From CAZAGT01 sp964484515 (GTDB taxonomy: Bacteria > Desulfobacterota > DSM-4660 > Desulfatiglandales > HGW-15): a stretch of DNA of 29,362 bases. A program made the position numbers and the translations under genes. Shown one piece after another: positions 15,546 to 24,192 of this stretch. Numbering within the stretch: position 1 is the stretch's first letter; each line of letters starts with the position of its first letter. The notes under the pieces are model-generated. The model saw only the letters and a program-made list of their open reading frames with translations, was not told the DNA's origin and searched no databases. The stretch covers positions 1-29,362 of the forward strand of contig CAZAGT010000016.1 of assembly GCA_964484515.1 (NCBI GenBank), given 5' to 3'.

Positions 15546-16454
15546 CTAATTGAGGATGTAATTGATGGGATTAACGGCGACCCCGTTGAGGTGGACTTCA
15601 TAATGCAGATGGGTTCCGGTCGTGCGGCCGGTATTACCCATGAGGGCAATCTCTTGGCCCCGCCTTATACTTTCCCCCTTCCTGACGAGTATTTTCGACA
15701 AATGGGCGTACCGGGTCTTCAGGCCGTATCCGTGTTGAACGGTAAGGACATTGCCGTATCCATAATCCTTCCCCGCGGAAGCCACCATTCCGTCGGCAGG
15801 TGCTACGATCGGCGTGCCATGCCGAGCGGATATGTCAAGGCCCCGATGAAATTCCTTTTTGCCGGTAAAAGGGGAGGTTCGATATCCGAAGCGCGAGCTG
15901 ACCCAGCCTTTCGTTGGCCAGATGGATGGCGTGCAGGCCAACATCGATTTCTGCTCTTCGAGAAATCGACTTAACTCTACCTTTTCGTTGATTTGAATAT
16001 CAATTTCTGTGTCCAGATTGTCGACGGATTTGTGCATTAGGCGGACCAGCTTATGATGGGCCTCCTCGACCGTATAGTCAGGGTTGAGAACGGATGGGTC
16101 CGACCCCCCAATGCCCAAGAAATTCGACGGTTCGTCGTCGGTCTCGAGGTTGACCATCACCTTGAGTTTGTGGTCGAACTCCTTGAGTTCAATCATCTTG
16201 CGGCTTATCTGGTCGATCTTTTGCGCGAGCGAGGCAAGCTGCCCCTTTTGGAGCCGATTCTCTTTCTGTAGATTCGCCAGCGCCGGTATCTGGGATTTTA
16301 TCCGGAGGTAATCCTTAACCATCCAAGCCAGCGAAAGGATACCCGTCAAGAGGATCAGGCAGAAAAAGATGAACATACCTCGAGGCATCTTGAACTGCCT
16401 AACCTTGTGGGACCGATCAGGCAAAAAGATAATCGTGATCTTTTTGGAAGCCAA
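15546..16454 (-). CDS. membrane-anchored M23 family metallopeptidase
   Basis: A 302-residue envelope protein with a basic N-terminus, one transmembrane helix (about residues 27-45, MFIFFCLILLTGILSLAWMV), a coiled-coil segment (about 55-100) and a C-terminal M23/LytM domain. Zinc ligands are intact: H and D in HRGLDI and the HLHYE motif. It should cut peptidoglycan cross-bridges in the periplasm, or act as an activator if substrate access is restricted. A good promoter lies at 16505-16533. No LysM domain is seen. Confidence 0.9.
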   Translation of the reverse strand: MASKKITIIFLPDRSHKVRQFKMPRGMFIFFCLILLTGILSLAWMVKDYLRIKSQIPALANLQKENRLQKGQLASLAQKIDQISRKMIELKEFDHKLKVMVNLETDDEPSNFLGIGGSDPSVLNPDYTVEEAHHKLVRLMHKSVDNLDTEIDIQINEKVELSRFLEEQKSMLACTPSIWPTKGWVSSRFGYRTSPFTGKKEFHRGLDISARHGTPIVAPADGMVASAGKDYGYGNVLTVQHGYGLKTRYAHLSKILVRKGESIRRGQEIALMGNTGRTTGTHLHYEVHLNGVAVNPINYILN

Positions 16455-16504
16455 TGCTAAACCTCAAATCGGGGTGGAAGGGGAAAGGATCTACGGGTGA
16501 GTGC

Positions 16505-16533
16505 AATCTAGCATAGGGGTTTTGGGCTGTCAA
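16505..16533 (-). promoter_or_regulatory. sigma-70 promoter for the M23 peptidase gene
   Basis: On the minus strand a perfect TTGACA (16528-16533), 17-base spacer and TAGATT (16505-16510). Expected start near 16498, about 45 bases before the ATG. The remainder of 16534-16776 holds no gene. Confidence 0.7.
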
Positions 16534-16776
16534 CACGAATAACCCATGCCGTTGCACTGGCCCATATCCGACCTCCCACTACAACCTATTGAATTAACTA
16601 AATATTAGTGCTACCTTTTCAGGGGAGCCAAAATCCTAATCACAAAAAAACTCCCAACCTGAAGATTGTTCTACCCCGATTCAGAAGGCGCCCACCGATC
16701 TGCCGAAAACAGCTTTGCCCCCCTATTCTATCATCGGACCCGTTGAAGAATATATTAACCACAATTTTCGACCCAA

Positions 16777-18609
16777 TTATCCTTCGGGTGTGCCGCCCTG
16801 CAGAAATTCCATGATACGGTTGGCCAGGTCCCGGCTTATGCCGGGGACGGCCTGGAGATCGTCTAGATCGGCTGCAGCGAGAGCACGGACATCCCCAAAA
16901 TGCTTGAGGAGGATCCTCTTCCGACGAGCGCCCACACCGGGGATCTGATCGAGTTCTGACGCCTCGATGCCCTTTCCGCGAAGCTTGCGGTGGTAGGTGA
17001 CGGCACGCCGATGGGCCTCGTCGCGGATTCGCATCAGCAGATGGAGCACGGGATGATCACTCCGCAGGGTAAGCGGATTTTTGCGGCCGGGGATGTACAA
17101 TTTATCGCCTCGATCGCCATTATTGCCCTTGGCTATCGCAACCAAATCAGGGGCTGCTCGTCCCTGCAACTGATCCGTAACCCGCTTGACGGCCATGAGG
17201 TGGCCCTTGCCGCCGTCTACGAGAAAAAGATCGGGAGGCTCGTCTTTGGACAGCCGTCGAGTGACCAATTCGGCCATCATGCCGTAGTCATCGATGCCTT
17301 CAACCTCCTTGATCCTGTAATTCCGATAACCGGCCTTGTGCGGTCTCCCGTCAAGGAAGGAAACGACTGTACCGACGGCCATATCTCCTTGTAGATTAGA
17401 GATATCGAGGCCTTCGATGGTCTGTGGGCGCTTTTTCAATTTGAGTATCGATTTGGCCGAATCGAGCATATCTTCTTCTTGAGATTCCGCCGCGCGGGAG
17501 AGAATGTCCTCGGCGTTGGTCACCGCCATTTCAACCAGGCGGCGTTTTTCGCCCCTTATGGGATGATGAATGATCACCTTCTTTCCCGCCATCTGAGATA
17601 GCCAGCGGCCGATCGGATCGAGCTCGGCAACCGGTTCGGAGATGAGAATACCAGGCGGGATGAAAGACTCCCGCGGATAATACTGCTTTAAAAAGGCCTC
17701 CATGACTTCCGATCCCGAGCCTCCTTTGCTATGAAGCGGATACTCCCGGCTGCCTTGAAGACGTCCTTTTCGCACGAACAGGATAACCAATTGAGACTTA
17801 CCGTCTTGCTGGGCCAAGCCGATAACATCCTGATCCTCCATCTTCGGGGAGACGATAATCTGCCGTTCGGTCGTCTTTTCGACCGCCCTGATCTGATCTC
17901 TAATCCGCGCGGCCCTCTCAAAGTCCAGATTTTCCGATGCGGATCGCATCTTCTTCTTCAGTTGATCGATCAACTCCCGGTTGCGACCCTCCAAAAACAA
18001 ACGAACCTGCTCTACGATTTCCCGATAGGCATCAGGGGTCACCTCCCGACTGCACGCACCGAGACATCGGTCGAGCTGAAAGTTGAGGCAAGGCCTCGAC
18101 CGGCTTGGCATCCCTGCAACCTTGCATTTGCGCAGCTGAAAGATCCGATTGATGAGCTTGAGAGTGCTGCGGACGGCGTTGGCGGAGGAGTAAGGTCCGA
18201 AGTAGATCGCCCCGTCGCGCTTCATCTTCCGGACGATGCTCAGTCGCGGAAACTCGTCCGCAATACCGAGACGCAGGCAGGGATACTGCTTGTCGTCCCG
18301 TAGGACGATATTGTAGCGCGGCATGAGACGCTTGACGAGGTTGCTCTCGAGGATAAGCGCCTCGTTCTCGGTAGACGTCAAGATGAAATCGAGGGCCCGG
18401 GCCCGACTCATCATGATCGCTGTCTTCTGCGGGAGATCGCCGGCCGGCTTCAGGTATGCAAGGACACGTTTCTTGAGACTCTTGGCCTTCCCAACGTACA
18501 ACACTTGTCCGGAACGGTCCTTGAAAAGGTAGACACCCGGCCCGTCGGGCAGCCTCGATTTCAGCGTCTTTGGATCGAGGCTGGACTCATTTGATGCGCC
18601 TTGCTCCAT
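16777..18609 (-). CDS. uvrC: excinuclease ABC subunit C
   Basis: The dual-incision nuclease of nucleotide excision repair, working with UvrA and UvrB. It has 610 residues, normal length. Domains in order: GIY-YIG nuclease (GPGVYLFKDRSGQVLYVGKA, about residues 23-43), a Cys-containing linker, the UVR UvrB-binding motif (LDFERAARIRDQIRAVE, about 210-230), the RNase H-like second nuclease domain (IEGLDISNLQGDMAVG, LFLVDGGKGHL) and a C-terminal double helix-hairpin-helix (QIPGVGARRKRILL, VPGISRDLANRIMEF). No truncation is seen. Confidence 0.97.
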   Translation of the reverse strand: MEQGASNESSLDPKTLKSRLPDGPGVYLFKDRSGQVLYVGKAKSLKKRVLAYLKPAGDLPQKTAIMMSRARALDFILTSTENEALILESNLVKRLMPRYNIVLRDDKQYPCLRLGIADEFPRLSIVRKMKRDGAIYFGPYSSANAVRSTLKLINRIFQLRKCKVAGMPSRSRPCLNFQLDRCLGACSREVTPDAYREIVEQVRLFLEGRNRELIDQLKKKMRSASENLDFERAARIRDQIRAVEKTTERQIIVSPKMEDQDVIGLAQQDGKSQLVILFVRKGRLQGSREYPLHSKGGSGSEVMEAFLKQYYPRESFIPPGILISEPVAELDPIGRWLSQMAGKKVIIHHPIRGEKRRLVEMAVTNAEDILSRAAESQEEDMLDSAKSILKLKKRPQTIEGLDISNLQGDMAVGTVVSFLDGRPHKAGYRNYRIKEVEGIDDYGMMAELVTRRLSKDEPPDLFLVDGGKGHLMAVKRVTDQLQGRAAPDLVAIAKGNNGDRGDKLYIPGRKNPLTLRSDHPVLHLLMRIRDEAHRRAVTYHRKLRGKGIEASELDQIPGVGARRKRILLKHFGDVRALAAADLDDLQAVPGISRDLANRIMEFLQGGTPEG

Positions 18610-19324
18610 GGTTCTGACCCTACGCCTTTGTGCAGAAATGAACCGGCAAAACTGGTACCCGCCTAAGGGCAGATCAACCGAAAACGTGCTTAATCAGGAA
18701 ATAATCGATTCCAGGCTCGTCCGCCTCTGTGCGGATTCAGCGGTCAAAGGTTACAGGATGCCGATTTCCGGATCTCAATTGTCAATAGTTGGGACTTATC
18801 CCTTTAACCTATCGGGTTAAGCAAAACGTCTTTCCCGATTGGCAAAGAGTGCGATATCCTTGAACCCATTCGGGCACTTCAACCGGGAACGTTGACCCGC
18901 TAAACCTAGGTTAAAGATAACCCCGTCATTCAAATAATGCTTCTATATTCTCGGATGAAACTCCGTGAAATGAGGTCTGTGATACCTTATCGCCCGGTCA
19001 TGGGGGTCTCTTTTCAAAAACGAAACGTTACCTGCTCGAACGCTGAAGAAGCTTGCAAGCTTGTCCGCCTCTGGAGGGCAAGACGGTCGGAGCAGACTCA
19101 GAACATGCGCCAAGGCTGTCAATCCGCCCTATTCCGCGGTGACCCTCCGGCAGGAGGCGGCGCTGACTTCAAAAGATGCAATATATCTGCCTCAACGCCA
19201 TCAGGACCCCTGTTTCCAGCCCCATGGACCACATATGATTAGGGCAGGCTTGCAGGCCCTCAGCCTAAGTGATAGGACTTGACCTCGTCAAGGAGATGCT
19301 CACCTTTCGTCAAAGAGGGTTCTT
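18610..19324. other. long intergenic region between uvrC and the chaN-like gene
   Basis: A 715-base divergent gap. It contains a short TTAACC/GGTTAA inverted repeat near 18803-18820 and the second copy of the 88-bp repeat (18947-19034). Short open frames here are unconvincing (no recognisable family, no ribosome binding sites). Promoters for uvrC and the chaN-like gene should be here, but none is clear. Confidence 0.5.
18947..19034 (+). repeat. dispersed 88-bp repeat, copy 2
   Basis: Matches the reverse complement of bases 1-88 at about 82 of 88 positions. The last 40 bases, ending ACGAAACGTTACCTG, are nearly invariant. No flanking target-site duplication or transposase is visible. Confidence 0.85.
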
Positions 19325-20245
19325 TTGAAAAGATTAGCGCTTTTATTGACCGTTCTGATTATCGGTGCTCAGGGTTGTGCCCTGACCAAAAGGCCATTAC
19401 CGCCGCGGGCGACCATTGAAGGTTCGGAGGACCGCTTTGAACGAGGACAGATCCTGGATCTACAGCAAGGGAAGGCCGTCTCGTTTGAGGAACTCATTGA
19501 TCGTATTGCAGCGGTTGACCTGGTCTTCGTGGGTGAGGTCCACGATAACCCCGAACACCACCTGATCCAGACGCAGATACTTCAGGCCCTGTATGCGCGT
19601 CGCGGGCGGCTCACGGTGGCTATCGAGTACCTGCCCAGCTCAACGCAAGAGGTCATCGACCGCTATCTGGATGGCCATTTGACTGAACATGAGTTTCTCG
19701 CCCAGTCGGCCTGGGAGGACACGTGGGGCTACGACTACTACCTCTATCGCCCCCTGATACTCGCGGCGAAACAGAACGGTTGCAGGGTCATTGCCCTCAA
19801 CGCGCCCCCGGAGATCGTCAGAAAGGTCGCAAGGCATGGCTTGGAGAGTCTAAGCGATGATGAGCGGGCCGAACTGCCCCCGGACATCGACCTGGACCAT
19901 AAGGCTCACCGGGCCTATCTGCGTGAAGTCTACCAACAGCATGCCCACGACCGCTTGAAGCACTTCGAGTACTTCTACGAGGCCCAGTGCGTATGGGAAG
20001 ACACGATGGCCCATCGTTTGGCCGTCTATTTGGCACAGACCCCCGGCCTCGTTGTCGCCTTTACCGGAAATGGACATATCGTCAACAAATACGGCATTCC
20101 GGATCGAACGGCTAAGAGGGTCCCCGTTTCTATGATTACGATCGTGCCCTTTCCTCTGCATGAAGGTGTTGACATCAAAAAAGAAACCGCCGATTATGTC
20201 TGGCTAACCTCGGATTGCTCAGGGGGGCGTAACCGATCGGAATAA
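19325..20245 (+). CDS. ChaN-like (haem-binding uptake) lipoprotein
   Basis: 306 residues with a lipoprotein signal: basic start, hydrophobic core and the lipobox-like GAQGC ending at Cys18. The mature part belongs to the ChaN/DUF399 family: VFVGEVHDNPEHHLIQ, VAIEYLPSSTQEVID, GCRVIALNAPPEIVRKVA, and a C-terminal VVAFTGNGHIVNKYGIP. Homologues bind haem or act as EreA/TIKI-like hydrolases at the outer membrane; the exact role is uncertain. The start is a TTG at 19325 preceded by GAGGG. It is followed 33 bases later by the Nudix gene, probably co-transcribed. Confidence 0.85.
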   Translation: MKRLALLLTVLIIGAQGCALTKRPLPPRATIEGSEDRFERGQILDLQQGKAVSFEELIDRIAAVDLVFVGEVHDNPEHHLIQTQILQALYARRGRLTVAIEYLPSSTQEVIDRYLDGHLTEHEFLAQSAWEDTWGYDYYLYRPLILAAKQNGCRVIALNAPPEIVRKVARHGLESLSDDERAELPPDIDLDHKAHRAYLREVYQQHAHDRLKHFEYFYEAQCVWEDTMAHRLAVYLAQTPGLVVAFTGNGHIVNKYGIPDRTAKRVPVSMITIVPFPLHEGVDIKKETADYVWLTSDCSGGRNRSE

Positions 20246-20278
20246 CCGGTGGGTCCTCCGGGTTACCCTTACGGCCTT

Positions 20279-20797
20279 ATGCACCAGAACGACGTTTTTC
20301 GATACTGCCCGGTTTGCGGCGCTGATCTCCAGTCCCTCAAGTTAAAGGCCCATGAACCGACGAGGCTTGTCTGTGCGGCATGTGGCTTCGTCTTTTACCT
20401 CGATCCGAAACTCGCAGCCCTCTCGGTTGTGGAGATGGGCGGGGAGATCGTCGTCCTGAAGCGCGGCATTGAACCGCAGCGGGGCAAATGGATTCTACCC
20501 GGAGGATTCGTTGATCGCGGCGAGGAGGTGAAGGCGGCGGCTGTCCGGGAAACAGAGGAAGAATGCGGAGTGCGGACGCGGATCAAGGACCTGCTTGGCG
20601 TTTATTCCTACCCGGGGGTGATGGTTGTCATCATCGCTTATGTAGCCGAGTTTCTGTCAGGGAAGCTGATTGCCGGTGATGAAACCGAGGCCGCGAGACT
20701 GATTCGGCCGACGGAGATCCCTTGGGGTGAACTTGCCTTCCAGAGTACGATCGATGCCCTGAAAGACTACTGCCATCTCAGGCACGTCGGGGATTGA
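20279..20797 (+). CDS. Nudix hydrolase with N-terminal zinc ribbon
   Basis: 172 residues. The N-terminus has two Cys pairs (YCPVCG and CAACG) forming a zinc ribbon, and the core has a complete Nudix box fitting G-x5-E-x7-REUxEExGU (GFVDRGEEVKAAAVRETEEE). Such proteins cleave nucleoside diphosphate derivatives; the zinc ribbon recalls NADH pyrophosphatase NudC and ADP-ribose hydrolase relatives, but the substrate is not determined. A GTG at 20249 would add ten residues; ATG 20279 begins MHQNDVFRYCPVCG and is preferred. Confidence 0.88.
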   Translation: MHQNDVFRYCPVCGADLQSLKLKAHEPTRLVCAACGFVFYLDPKLAALSVVEMGGEIVVLKRGIEPQRGKWILPGGFVDRGEEVKAAAVRETEEECGVRTRIKDLLGVYSYPGVMVVIIAYVAEFLSGKLIAGDETEAARLIRPTEIPWGELAFQSTIDALKDYCHLRHVGD

Positions 20798-20905
20798 ACG
20801 GAACACCGGCGGCCTTCGCTGGTGACAAAAACTGGAACTGGAATGAACGAACGATTGCAGGGAATTTGCTCGCTCGCTTGAAATCGCAGGAAACGAGGAA
20901 GAAAC

Positions 20906-22198
20906 ATGATCATCGTGCCAGAATTGATCAAGGATTTATCCACCGAGAAAAGACAGGCTATCATGGAAAGGTCGATGGAAGACATTTCGACTGTGTACGA
21001 ATCGACCCGCCAGATCGTAGAAGACATCAGGACACGGGGGGATGAGGTCTCCGTCACCCACTATCGGAAGCACAAGGAGGATATCTCTTCCGCAGACCTG
21101 GAGGTGACCCGGGCCGAAATCGAACAGGCCTACTCTTTGGTGGACTCCAAAGTGGTTGAGTGCCTGAAGATCGCGGCGGCGAACATCACCAAATTCCATG
21201 AGGCCCAGAAGGAAAGGGAGATGTGGTCCATCGAGGTCAGGGACGGCATCCTGGCCGGCCGCTTGACAAGACCTATGGACATCGTGGGCTGCTACATCCC
21301 GGGGGGGACGGCCATGTACCCCAGTTCCATCCTGATGACGGTGCTGCCGGCCAAGGTGGCGGGTGTGGAGACCATCGTGGCCATCACACCACCCGGCAAA
21401 GGGATGGTGGCCAACCCAGCGACCCTGGTCGCCGCCGACGTGGCGGGGTGTGACCGCGTCTTCAAGGTCGGTGGCCCTTGGGGCGTCGCGAGTTTGGCCT
21501 ATGGGACCGAAACCATGCCCAGGGTGGACAAGATCGTCGGGCCTGGGAATAAGTACGTCACCGCCGCCAAGATGCTTGTCTATGGGCAAGTGGACATCGA
21601 CTCTCCTGCCGGGCCGAGCGAAGCGCTGATTCTGGCCGACGAAACCGGCGACGCGGAGCTCATTGCCGTCGATTTCCTATCTCAGATCGAGCATGATCCC
21701 GATTCGGCAGCCGTACTGGTAACGGACTCTCAGGCACTGGCCGACGAAGTTTGCCGTTTGATAGACCAGGAGTTCGAATCCCTGCCGCGCAGAGAGATCA
21801 TCGAATCAGCCATCACCAAGCATTCCTATATCCTCGTGGCCGAGGACATGGAAACCGCCATCGATTTCACCAACGAATACGCCACGGAGCACCTTCAAAT
21901 CCTGACCGCGGATCCGTTCATCACATTGAACAAGATCAAACATGCCGGATCGATCTTTATGGGTCCCTATGCGCCGGTTCCGGTGGGTGACTACGCCTCC
22001 GGCACGAACCATGTCTTGCCGACCGGTCAATGTGCCCGTATGTTTTCTGGGCTCTCGGTGGATGATTTCATCAAGAAGCCGACATTTCAATATCTGAGCA
22101 AGAAGGGCCTCTCCGGCTTGAAGGACGTGGTCGTGACCCTCGCGGAGGCCGAAGGGCTCCCCATCCACGCCAAGGCCGTCCAAGCGCGTTTTAAGTAG
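20906..22198 (+). CDS. histidinol dehydrogenase family protein (HisD-like)
   Basis: 430 residues, typical for HisD, which oxidises L-histidinol to histidine in two NAD-dependent steps with one zinc. Residues matching the known zinc site and catalytic set are all present: Q260 and H263 (LSQIEHD), E328-H329 (ATEHL), D362 and H369 (GDYASGTNHVLPT), E416 and H421 (AEGLPIHA). The segment usually read as GGAQAIAALAYGTE is GGPWGVASLAYGTE, a change near the NAD-binding face. No other his gene is nearby; the next genes make a lipoyl protein. It may be genuine HisD or a paralogue for another alcohol (the family includes the sulfonate dehydrogenase HpsN). ATG 20906 follows GAGGAAG. Confidence 0.85.
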   Translation: MIIVPELIKDLSTEKRQAIMERSMEDISTVYESTRQIVEDIRTRGDEVSVTHYRKHKEDISSADLEVTRAEIEQAYSLVDSKVVECLKIAAANITKFHEAQKEREMWSIEVRDGILAGRLTRPMDIVGCYIPGGTAMYPSSILMTVLPAKVAGVETIVAITPPGKGMVANPATLVAADVAGCDRVFKVGGPWGVASLAYGTETMPRVDKIVGPGNKYVTAAKMLVYGQVDIDSPAGPSEALILADETGDAELIAVDFLSQIEHDPDSAAVLVTDSQALADEVCRLIDQEFESLPRREIIESAITKHSYILVAEDMETAIDFTNEYATEHLQILTADPFITLNKIKHAGSIFMGPYAPVPVGDYASGTNHVLPTGQCARMFSGLSVDDFIKKPTFQYLSKKGLSGLKDVVVTLAEAEGLPIHAKAVQARFK

Positions 22199-22288
22199 GA
22201 ACCCAGGCAAAGATGCGGGTCGAGAGGACCGCACTTTCCAATTAGGAAATCCATTCCAAGCGATCAGCATCGATAGGGAGGACACGTG

Positions 22289-22726
22289 ATGGCCGAGATC
22301 CAAGGTTTCAATATGCCGGATGAGCTTTACTACCACGAAGAACATTGCTGGGCCCGGGTGGAGGGAAACATCGTGGTCGTGGGTATGACGGATTTCTTCC
22401 AGAGCGAAGCCGGTAATATCGTCTTTGTAGATCTTCCAGAAGAAGAGGACGAAGTTAGTCAGGGAGAGGTGTGCGGAAAGATCCAGTCCCGCAAATGGAT
22501 TGGCAAGCTGGTCGCTCCTGTATCCGGGGAGGTATCGGAGATCAACGAGGACATCGAGGATGACGCGACCCTGATCAACAGCGATCCTTACGGTAGCGGC
22601 TGGATCCTGAAGATCGAAGCCAGCGATTTGGACTCGGAGCTCGGCAACCTCATGCAGGGCGAGGCCGTGGTCAGCTTCCTCGAGGAAGAGATGAAAAAGG
22701 CCGAAGACTTGAAGGCTCAGGCCTAG
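22289..22726 (+). CDS. GcvH/LbpA-like lipoyl carrier protein
   Basis: 145 residues of the H-protein fold: HEEHCWARVEG, VVVGMTDFFQSEAGNIVFVDLP, then the lipoyl hairpin GKIQSRKW with the acceptor Lys at about residue 69, followed by APVSGEV, and SDPYGSGWILKIE. In glycine-cleavage H proteins the acceptor motif is ESVKA; here it is QSRKW, so it is divergent. No gcvT or gcvP is adjacent; instead a lipoate ligase and a LipS-like enzyme follow, as in clusters for the sulfur-oxidation lipoyl protein LbpA. Start ATG 22289 with GGGAGG at good spacing; GTG 22286 is too close. Confidence 0.88.
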   Translation: MAEIQGFNMPDELYYHEEHCWARVEGNIVVVGMTDFFQSEAGNIVFVDLPEEEDEVSQGEVCGKIQSRKWIGKLVAPVSGEVSEINEDIEDDATLINSDPYGSGWILKIEASDLDSELGNLMQGEAVVSFLEEEMKKAEDLKAQA

Positions 22727-22757
22727 AAGCGGCCGTTCTTTCCTTCGGGGTGGCTCC

Positions 22758-22800
22758 CCGGTTTCGGAGGCCTTGCATCTGGGCATTTTCCATCAGCCTC
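22758..22800 (+). repeat. 43-bp dispersed repeat, copy 2
   Basis: Inverted relative to copy 1 (5497-5539), with 3 mismatches in 43. It lies in the 119-base gap between the lipoyl carrier gene and the ligase gene, so it would be part of an operon transcript. Confidence 0.75.
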
Positions 22801-22845
22801 AGAGAAATAGGGTTTTCGACAACTTCGCTGACATGCCTTACGGAA

Positions 22846-23922
22846 ATGATGGCTACCACCCACTGGCGTCTCTTCAAGGATTCCTCCAGACAAGTCTCCA
22901 CGGCTGAGGGACTGGCGGTCGATGACTGCCTGCCCCTGTCGGTCGTCGATCATAGCTCGCCCCCTATCCTTCATTTGTATACCTTCGTCCCTTCGGTGAT
23001 CGTCGGCAAGTACCAGGATATAGTGGCGGCCCTGAACTTGGAAAGGTGCCGTGCCCGGGGGATTGAATACAACCGCCGTAGCACCGGCGGCGGAACCGTC
23101 ATCATGGGGCCCGAGGTGGTCGCCCTGGGCCTGGGCATCAACGTCGATTACCCCGGATTCCGGAATTCCAGTGTGGGAGGCATCTTTGAATCTCTGGCTC
23201 AGGCGTTGATCAGGGCCGTTGCCAGGTTCGGCGTCCAGTCCGGGTTTCAACCGAAAAACGACCTGGAGGTGGCGGGCAAGAAGCTTGCCGGGTTGTCGGC
23301 GGCTTGTGAAAACGGCAAGGGGCTGCTCTTCCATACCAGCCTCTTGGTCGACTTCGACGTCTCCCTCATGCTGGACATCATGAAGACCCCTTTGATCAAG
23401 GTACAGGACAAGGGATACAACTGTTTCAGTCAGCGGATGACGACCGTCAGGGCTGAACTCGGCCGGGAGATTTCGGTCGAGGCCATGATGGATGCGATTC
23501 ATGAATCCTTTGAGGTCGAGTTTGGTATCCGCTTTCAGCACGACGAACCGGATACCTGGGAGCAAGACACCATTCACAGGCTCATCCAGCAACGATATAC
23601 GAATCGGGATTGGATCTTTTCTCACAGGCACCCACGAGCCCGAATGGGTGTCGGGCGCTTGAAGACCAAAGGCGGCTTGCTGGAAATCTATCTCTCGTTG
23701 GCGGGGGGGTCGATCGATCAGGTGGTGATCACGGGGGACTTCTTCGCAAACAGTGAAGACCTGAACCAACTCGAAAGGGCCTTGAAATGGACCTCTTCCC
23801 GCGAAGAAACCGTTCGGGAAAACCTCACCCGGGTCTGGCGTCAGGATATGATCTACGGAGTTGATGTGCCGACCCTGACGGAAGCGATCATGCTGGCCAA
23901 AAAGAACCAGGTGCGCCTCTAG
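22846..23922 (+). CDS. lipoate-protein ligase, two-domain (LplA + accessory domain)
   Basis: About 358 residues. Attaches lipoate or octanoate to the acceptor Lys of a lipoyl domain via an acyl-AMP. Motifs: WRLFKD start, YNRRSTGGGTV (acyl-AMP binding), ALGLGINVDY, and KNDLEVAGKKLAG with the catalytic Lys. After residue 250 comes an accessory domain (RHPRARMGVGRLKTKGG, LAGGSIDQVVITGDFF) as in full-length LplA or the fused sLpl(AB) ligases. ATG 22846 (or 22849) starts just before the conserved WRL; upstream DNA is repeat sequence. The likely substrate is the carrier encoded next to it. Confidence 0.9.
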   Translation: MMATTHWRLFKDSSRQVSTAEGLAVDDCLPLSVVDHSSPPILHLYTFVPSVIVGKYQDIVAALNLERCRARGIEYNRRSTGGGTVIMGPEVVALGLGINVDYPGFRNSSVGGIFESLAQALIRAVARFGVQSGFQPKNDLEVAGKKLAGLSAACENGKGLLFHTSLLVDFDVSLMLDIMKTPLIKVQDKGYNCFSQRMTTVRAELGREISVEAMMDAIHESFEVEFGIRFQHDEPDTWEQDTIHRLIQQRYTNRDWIFSHRHPRARMGVGRLKTKGGLLEIYLSLAGGSIDQVVITGDFFANSEDLNQLERALKWTSSREETVRENLTRVWRQDMIYGVDVPTLTEAIMLAKKNQVRL

Positions 23923-24192
23923 TCGGTAAGCCCAGGGTTAAATCAGACAGGATTTACAGGATCTGCGTGCTAGGAAAGGCCCCTCTTGAAGCTTCTTATC
24001 GGAGTTTTGCTGGTGTGGAGTCGTACAGTCCGCTCCACGGGGAATGCAGTCCCGCTGCAAAGCGGATCTTGAAGCCTATGCTCACGTCAGTGAGCAGAAG
24101 TTGCCTGTAATTGGATAAAGATCCAGTCAATCCTGTAGATCCCGTCAAAAAAAGCCTTAAGTGCTTCAGTCTTCGACCTTAACACCTGAGTA
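23923..24192. other. intergenic region rich in hairpins and an inverted repeat
   Basis: No gene. Near 23943-23963 and inverted near 24122-24146 are related GACnGGATnTACAGGAT motifs. Between them several small hairpins occur: GTGGAG/CTCCAC around 24014-24039, CCGCT/AGCGG around 24052-24065 and GCTCAC/GTGAGC around 24080-24096. It separates the ligase from the radical SAM gene and could be a processed spacer or regulatory leader. Confidence 0.4.

Noticed and set aside
22199..22288. possible glycine riboswitch before the H-protein-like gene
   Set aside because: Only a small TGCGG/CCGCA hairpin is present; none of the conserved tandem glycine aptamer features are seen in the 90-base gap.
22289..22726. 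glycine cleavage operon
   Set aside because: No gcvT or gcvP nearby, and the lipoyl-site context QSRKW differs from the usual ESVKA.
21806..22786. 326-residue minus-strand open frame
   Set aside because: Antisense to hisD and the lipoyl carrier; spans two real genes and has no recognisable domain.
22723..23769. 348-residue minus-strand open frame
   Set aside because: Lies opposite the lipoate ligase, whose frame has clear family motifs; the antisense frame has none.
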